From Saccharum officinarum (Eukaryota > Streptophyta > Magnoliopsida > Poales > Poaceae), in contig CM036170.1 in the NCBI GenBank assembly GCA_020631735.1, forward strand, positions 69,517,737-69,581,736: 64,000 nt of DNA, read 5' to 3'. Shown piece after piece: positions 56,472 to 64,000 of the stretch (position 1 is the first letter of the stretch; each line of letters opens with the position of its first letter). A program made the translations under genes and the position numbers. The notes beneath the pieces are model-generated. The model saw nothing but the letters and a program-made list of their open reading frames with translations, did no database searches and had not been told where the DNA came from.

Positions 56472-59111
56472 TGACCAGGGCTCAGTATTTAGACAGACTT
56501 TAAACTCAAGCGGCCATTCAGCCAAAAATGGACTTAAAACTCAAGCAGTCACTCATGACGACAATCCACCTCATTGTTGAGTGCATGTGCTTTGAAAGAC
56601 TGTAAGTACTTGACCACATGATATTATGTAGGATTTTGTAGGGTCAGAAATAAATAGGAGATCAAGTCCAATTGGTGCTAATTAGAACTCTACTGGTTTC
56701 GCTTCCAAATGATCTACATACAAAAGGATACAACCCAAAATGGAGTTTCTGCTTGGCATCTATGAACGTACAGTTGCAATCCAGGCCATGCAGATATGTT
56801 AGCACAGTTCATACTGGAAAAGTTCAGTTTACACAAAATCAAAATCTCACATTAGAACTTGGTTTGTGGTTTATGTCAGTTCATATGCTTCTTTCTTTGG
56901 TAAACTTGCACTTGGAACCACCACATAATTTGAAACACTGCAAGGGAAAGCTGCTACAGCACATGGATGCACCTCGGACATGATACCAAACAGCCCCTTT
57001 CTCTTACCAATTTTCCCTAATTCTCAGTTCTAAATATGCTGAAAAAGCTTACATACAGTGACAGCCATGTGCGGAGAGCTGAGAAGTAGTTGTTTATATA
57101 CAAAGCCATCACAACTCTATAATTTAATTAGTTTAACTTATGACTTGTGCTCGCTGTATCATTGCAAACTAAGGAAAGATCGTGTATTATTTTCAGAGCT
57201 CTGAATTCAGATGCGTGTTTTGAATGACAGGGTTCAGAAAATCAACAGATGACATATGAACACCCTGATGAACAGTCCAGCTCTAGGGGAAAATCCAACA
57301 ATATCATCAATATTATAGACTGTTATAGAGCTACTGCCCTAATGACTTAACTTCAAATGAAAATGTTCTGTATCATCTCTTGTTGCTTCTCTGCTGCCAC
57401 TCTTCCAGGTTATAAGCAAGAGCTATGTGACTTGCTTTTCATTGATCCAAGCGACACTACCAAATCTTCAAGTTGAGAGTGCTCATTGGTTCAAGTATAT
57501 TGGAAGAGAAAGCTTCAGGTGAAGATATCTTGAGGTTCGGTGGATACTCCTAAACTCTAGTCATCTTTCTATCAAGCTGTTAACATCACACCTGAATTTA
57601 CCTTCCTGGCTCATTGTTGAATTGGATTAGACCAGCAAATAGCTTTCATAATTTGCAGCGGGCAACCAACAAAAAGATCATTGTACCATAACCCACAACC
57701 ATGGACCCGTATGCAAACACCAAAGATTTTACAATTTAGACTGAATTGTACCATGACTCACAACCAAGGACCCCACCATTTGCCTTGTTTTCAATTTGCA
57801 AGCACAACAAACTATATGGACTTTAGATTGTGGCACTGTGCTGTAGAGCACAAGGAGGAAAAGAACTATTTTTTAATAATATCTGACTTACTTTTTTGCC
57901 AAATCAATCACTTAATCAGTACTACTGTAAAGATGAGCAATTGAGCAGTCATAATTCAGAAATTTAAATTAAAAAACTAATTAATGATGGTGTGAGATGT
58001 GTTAAAAACAATTGATTGCACAATACTACATCCAAATAGATTATGACAAGATTAGGAAAAAAACAAGAAGTGTTTGGGTTTCCGGCTGCTTAGTGCTTAC
58101 CTAGAAAGTCATGGTCGATACACAAACTGAAGGTGATCGATCGAGGACCAATGAAAGATAGCAAATAAAATTGAGAGAACTTCAGAAGATGAACAGCTCA
58201 GTTAACAACTACTCAGATCGACAGAGAGACCTGCATGCCCAAATTAGTTCGCATTACCTAAAACAAAAGCTAACAGTAATTAACACAGCTATATCAAACT
58301 GAAACACAGAAACTTCCCGTCTACAACAAAATTGAGTTTGAGACCACTATGTAACAGTGCACGGCGAAATTACCTGGTCAGTGCATGGCGAAATTACCTG
58401 AACACCAGGAGCTCGGGATCAAACAGACTGCCAGCCTGCCAGGCACCTAATAACGAACTGTAGTTGGCATGGTCTACATGATGCCAGAGGCTACAAATCT
58501 GCCATCTGATTACAAATAGCCAAAAAACTACGAACTGTGTTTGACATGGACAAACCTAAGTTTCCTAGGACAGCTGCGCGCAATGATGCAAGATTCTTGT
58601 CACCTACAATGCAAAAATTATGAATAACCTACAATGCATTATTTAATCTACAATGTTAAAATAATGGGAATCCTCATAAAAGGTAGGTCTGATAGCATGC
58701 ATTGAACACAAAGAGTAGAGTCAGCTAACATGTGAGGAAAGTGTTAAGGATCACATGCACGCAGATTTTGTAAAATTGTAATGAACAAAAAAAATCATTA
58801 TCAATGAATTCTCATGAGCATTGTAAATCATTGTCAATTTATCCTAAACAATGTTGTGTACAGGAACTAACTTTGTAGTTTCTGATGACCAAAGATGGAT
58901 GAATACTTGATGTCACCACAAAATATGATTAGAATGTGCTTCTTGTAAACTGAGCAATATAAAAATACATAAAAGATTCATATCTCTCAATATCCAAAAT
59001 CCAAAATAAATAAAAAGCTTGACCGCCACTGCCATCTAGGTGATGTCCATGTCTGACTTCATCTGCAGCAAGCTCACACCCTTAATTCCTCTGAAATTCG
59101 TTCTAATGCAC

Positions 59112-59113
<2 letters not shown>

Positions 59114-59196
<83 letters not shown>
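59114..59196. repeat. (TA)n microsatellite, 83 bp
   Basis: A pure TA tract directly before the first TA-associated element of copy B; the copy A tract is about 26 bp. Confidence 0.95.
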
Positions 59197-59199
<3 letters not shown>

Positions 59200-59463
59200 A
59201 GAGTATACTCTATAGCTAGCTACAGAATAAGTTATTTTGTAGCCATCTCCATTTACGATAATTTTATATACTAATTTACGACAATGTCAGTATATATATA
59301 CGATAGTTGAATTACTATAACACATGAGGATATTTACCATAATGTTATAGTAAATATTATAGTAAGGAGTTACTATAATCACGTAAATTAACATAGCAAT
59401 TATCGTAACTCAAAGTGGCTACAGAATAAGTTATTTTGTAGCCAGCTGTAGGGTAATAGTTCT
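59197..59463. mobile_element. Small TA-associated element, copy B
   Basis: A 267-bp counterpart of 13765-14031, starting GGGAGAGTATACTC and ending GGGTAATAGTTCT. It differs by a few substitutions only. Confidence 0.6.
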
Positions 59464-61974
59464 GGGAGAGTATACTCCGAAGCCAGCTACAAAATAGCTT
59501 ATTTTGTAGCCAGGCCGCACCATGGCTGATTCTGATCCATCAGGCGCATGCAGCCAGGCTGGGAGCAGTAATCCGGTTTACCATGACGACCCATCACGCG
59601 CATGCAGGTGCATGCCAGGCAGGCTGCCGGTAATTTAGAGAAAAAATAAATGCAAAAATTAATCATTTAGTTACTATAGAGGCTGTACGTGCATGCGACC
59701 AGCGCTGCAGTACGGTAATTGCTAGCATGAGTATTCATTCAAAATATAGTAACTCCAAATAAGGATTATCGTAAAATTTCGCTTTGTTTATTTCTCGTAA
59801 CAAATTTCATGGTAATTTCATCTTGTTATTATAGTAACTTGTTGCTCGTATAGCTTGCATCAAAATTTTAGTAACGCCAAATGCACTATCGAATTTGAAA
59901 ATTATAGTAGTTTGATTTGATTTACCATGAAGTAGTTACGATAATCAAATGGCTCGAGACAGTAACGAGAATGAATACCAAATTTGGATCCGTCAATACT
60001 ACAATATGACATGGCTAGTTTACCATGAAGTAGTACGACAATCGAATGGCTCGAGACAATAACAAGACTAGGAATTACCATAATCTGTAGTTTTATAGTA
60101 ATAATACTGTAATTTACATGAATAACCATGCTTTTTCATACAGTTACTGTAATTTACATTTGGTTTCAGAGCCCTTGGAGAATAGATAGCAAGACTAAAT
60201 CAATTTCATAGTACAACTGTACAAAACGAATTCGTCCGCTGATGTTATATGTGCTGAGTTTACAAAAAGCACATGTCCAGCAATTGAGTGTAGCGATGCG
60301 TATGTTGCGTTGGTGTTGTGCACACAAGGAGGATAGGTACGGAACGACTATTCGGGATAGGATTGGGATGGCACCAATTGAGGAGAAATTGATTCAAATC
60401 GGTTGAGATGTTTGGACATGTCCAACGGAGGCCTCCTGAGGCGCCGGTGCGTAGTGGAGTTCTAAGCGGGCCGATAATGTAAAGAGCGGTAGAGGTGACC
60501 TAAACTAACTTGGACGAGTCCGTTAAGAGAGATCTTAAGGAGTGGAATATCCCCAAGGATTTAGCTATGGACAGGAGCGCTTGGAGATTAGCAATCAACG
60601 ACTGAACCGTGACCTTTTTTGTCTCGTGCCCTTTATGTCTTTATGTGTCTCCCTGTTTTCGACTCTTTTGGGTTTCATCTTATACCCCAACTTGCTTGGA
60701 CAAAAGGCTATGTCGTTGTTGTAGTACAACTGTACAAGGGTGAAAAATAGTAAAATTCTACAGCAGCAATTCGTTGTGAAGCAAGAAACGTGGACACAAG
60801 CTCCTTCATGGAACAACAAGCTCGTTCATGGAACAAATCAATCTGCAAAAAATAAATCGATTTCAGTATGAGAAAATAGTATATATCTCTGAGCTAGCTG
60901 ACTACTACTCACCAAAAGAATAGGAAAGCATACCAACTTTCAATCGCAGGAAAAAAAGAATAGGAAATCATACCAACTTCAATGTCTGGTCTAGCAAATA
61001 CTACTCTCCAAAGGGCTGCTCTGCTCACCTCAGAATTTTGGCGTCCGCAAATCAGCAAACGAGTAGTAATAGTTTGAACGGATCGGCTTGGAGCCGTGGA
61101 CCGAGATGAGAGGCCGAGAGCTTATTATAAGCTGCAGATGCCACTGGGACGGCATCTTTTCCGGTAGCACGTCAGGCGGCGAACAAACATGACGATGACG
61201 ATTTGGAGTTTCTGCATAGAAAGATGACTGAAAATCTTGCATCCGGAATCAATAAAACACAATAAAAATCTGTCTTCTGTGTGCCGATCTTCAACCAAGA
61301 TCCGCGATGTGTTGTCGGGAGGACCCAAGGATTCGCCATGGTGCTGGCAGCAGGGAGACGTCAAGCGAGATCAGGAACAGTCATCGCCACGAAGTCCCCC
61401 GCTTCCACCGGACACACCAGCACGAAGTGTCGCACGGATGCGCCGCCGGACCACGAAGGAAAGCCGCGCGCCGCCGGTCGGGGATGGCTCCAGGCCAGGC
61501 TGCGCCGCCGTCGGGGCTGCCATCGGTGCCGGATAGCCGCCGCCGCCATGTGAACCAGAAGGGCGAGCGCGCCGCCGGTCGGGGATGGCTCTGGGCAGGC
61601 TGCACCGCCGTTGGGGCCGCCATCGGTGCCGGATAGCCGCCGCCGCCATGTGAGCCGGAAGGGCGAGCACGCCGCCGTCGCGATAGGGATGTGTAGGGAG
61701 TGGTGACGAGGAGGTCGCAGTGCCAGGGGAGGCGCAGCCGCCAGGGGGGAGAGGCGGCACCGGAACTGCTGGATTAGGGCGTCTGTCCACGGTCTAAACC
61801 AATAACTGGAGATGGAAATATGCGTAATTTTTGTGACAATGCATGGATGTATTTATTGTCTTTATTATTGGTGCCGTGGGTGAATGAGACGGGGCTTGTG
61901 TGAGCATGCATGGTGCGCTGCTGACTCTCCGGCTCGGAGTTTTGGCCCGGCTACATAATATGATACGTAGCTAG
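59464..61974. mobile_element. Large TA-associated element, copy B, with LINE insertion
   Basis: Counterpart of 14032-16271. It contains the LINE tail at 60225-60721 and lacks the hAT-like MITE. Its right end is eroded and runs into a third family member at 61975. Confidence 0.5.
60225..60721 (+). mobile_element. 5'-truncated non-LTR retrotransposon tail with 16-bp duplication
   Basis: A 497-bp insert found only in copy B. It carries the decayed C-terminal end of a plant LINE ORF (WFGHVQRRPPEAP-like, and KEWNIPKDLAMDRSAWRLA) in shifted frames, the 3' string ACCCCAACTTGCTTGGACAA and a GTTGTTG tail. It is flanked by TAGTACAACTGTACAA at 60209-60224 and 60722-60737, a single copy of which is present in copy A. 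The tail type resembles RTE-clade LINEs. Confidence 0.85.
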
Positions 61975-62357
<383 letters not shown>

Positions 62358-64000
62358 TCCACAATCATGAAAGAGAGAAAAATATCTAAAAAATGACTAC
62401 TCAAGATCAGTATCTGAAGAAGTAAAAATCCCAGCTGACCATATATGTATACAAGGAACCAGAACATGTGCCTAAAGATCAGAAACCAGTTGTTATATGT
62501 GACCATGTACCACAGGCAATGTGACCTCAATCTCCATTTACATAATAAAGACCATCGTCCCACCATTCGAATTCCACATGCAATGTATACAAGGAACCAG
62601 AACTTCTGCTACTCATTCATGTAGGTAAGCCGTAATCTAGAGCCTCAAGCTCCAAAAAGAGGAGGATGGTCTTAGTTGAACAAGTGGCCATCCATGATTT
62701 TGTTAGCACAAACTGTAGACCAGCAACCTGTGATTACCTGTTTCTGAATCCACTACGCAGTAGCAGATAAGTAAGTTTGATGAGGTTCATGTCAGGGGCG
62801 GAGCTCAGTGGAGGCGAAACTGGGCTGCTGCCCCTGCTTGCCTGCCACAAAATATGAAGGGCCAAATAAGCCTATCAGTAGATAAAGCCTGTAACAGCGG
62901 TGCTCATTTTTACACGATGCCTAGCTAGCTAGCTTCTTGTAGGAGTACTCAGTTCTCAGGTGCAAAGTCATACCAGCTGTTCATAGGTGGTCTGCACAAA
63001 ACACAAGCTGCAATGCTGTATGGAGTAGTAAGCAAGCTCTCACCAGTTAGCAAAATGCTCAGTTGCCAGATGCCACCAAGACATATACTAATGCCAAGAA
63101 ATCCTTGTTCTAAATCACTTATTATTCATGAACACAAATGTAGTGCTTACTATAGAAATTAAGACAATAATGTTTATTAATGGATTAGCCCCCGCTTGAT
63201 ATTCTGTCACGCTTTGCCTGTTCATGTGCTTAGGAACATCCAGTAATTGGACTTCAGCAAAGCACTGGTTAAGCACATGAAATCAGAATTTATCTATAGG
63301 AAAAAAAACACGAACTGTTACTGCTTGTGCCACTGCATTAGTTAGTTGTTACTCTCTCAACTTCAAAGTTCAGACCTACTGCATTTTTGAAGCAGAATAG
63401 TACTTCTCAGCTTCATGTATGGTAATAATTAATGCACATATATTTGGGGCCAAAAAATAGCGTGCCAGAGCAGCAACAAGTCCATATTATCACAAGACAA
63501 GATTATATTGCTGCAAAAAGACCTTTTAATGCTTTTCTATAACAAATAAGACTACATATATCTATGGCTTTAGTAATTACAACTCTAACTACTTTGCATC
63601 AAACCTTTTGATGAAGGTTGTGGCATATACATAAGGACGTTTGACTACTCTGAAGTTTCAAATGGCTTCTTCGAATTATCAGGAGTAAACATGTGTAATG
63701 TTAAAAAAAGGTTTTATTCATTGACACTGCATGCAGATCTGATGCTCATTAATATGCCAATAACAGAAAGTTGGACAAGCCATGGCTGCCAGGTTGCAAT
63801 GTTGTCGGATCCAAGACCATGGCTGCCATTTGTCCTATCCACATACAATTGACAGTCAAATTGAAAATTAATCGCTTACCATTCCATGGATGAGACGCTG
63901 GTGAAGTTGGTCAGAACCCTCTTATGGAGTTTGGGTGGTAGAACTTGGTTCACAATGAGTCAGATTACAAACACTTTCCTATGAAGAATGCGGTCTTGAT

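Overview
The window is nuclear DNA from a grass, most likely a panicoid such as sorghum, sugarcane or Miscanthus. The evidence is spliced plant genes with GT-AG introns, GC-rich 5' coding ends, Stowaway- and Tourist-type MITEs, an Au-type SINE and a Sirevirus-type copia retrotransposon. The species is inference. A run of exactly 100 N (56372-56471) shows this is a scaffolded assembly.

Host genes. Four look intact. (1) A 10-exon 20S proteasome alpha subunit of the PAG1/PSMA3 type (1712-4717, +). (2) A small secreted Kazal-type inhibitor-like protein (6616-6999, +). (3) An intronless SUVH histone H3K9 methyltransferase (39928-42150, +) whose 5' UTR intron carries a SINE with a perfect 17-bp target duplication. 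(4) An 8-exon GT47 exostosin-like glycosyltransferase (43720-48443, -), convergent with SUVH; its exons add up to 499 codons. A frame-broken relic that may belong to the DUF241 family lies at about 18.3-19.2 kb (-).

Mobile DNA fills most of the rest. The centrepiece is a 10.9-kb Sirevirus-like Ty1/copia element (25584-36508). Its LTRs are almost identical and it is flanked by a CTATT duplication. Its order is gag, protease-integrase, RT-RNase H, then a 606-bp non-coding spacer, then an envelope-like ORF. That spacer repeats the architecture of the LTR promoter: two ACCGGTAGTACCGGT boxes 8 nt apart, then 19 nt to a TATAAATAG box, with exactly the same spacing as in the LTR. I read it as an internal promoter for the envelope-like ORF and consider it the most interesting observation here.

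Other elements include a truncated copia with its own LTRs (19.2-20.2 kb), a LINE tail (23.7-24.8 kb), two nested MITE pairs, a Mutator-like MITE with a 9-bp duplication (37.2-38.0 kb) and a decayed PIF/Harbinger transposase with its Myb/SANT partner ORF (53.9-55.8 kb).

A 6.9-kb segment (11095-17949) occurs again, nearly identical, at 56472-64000, starting at the first base after the N gap. The copies differ by clean insertions: a hAT-type MITE only in the first, and a LINE tail plus an extra TA-microsatellite-associated element only in the second. This fits two haplotypes placed in series by the assembler better than a true duplication. Inside both copies is a family of elements embedded in (TA)n tracts, arranged head to tail, with 0.27-kb and 2.2-kb members sharing the same ends.
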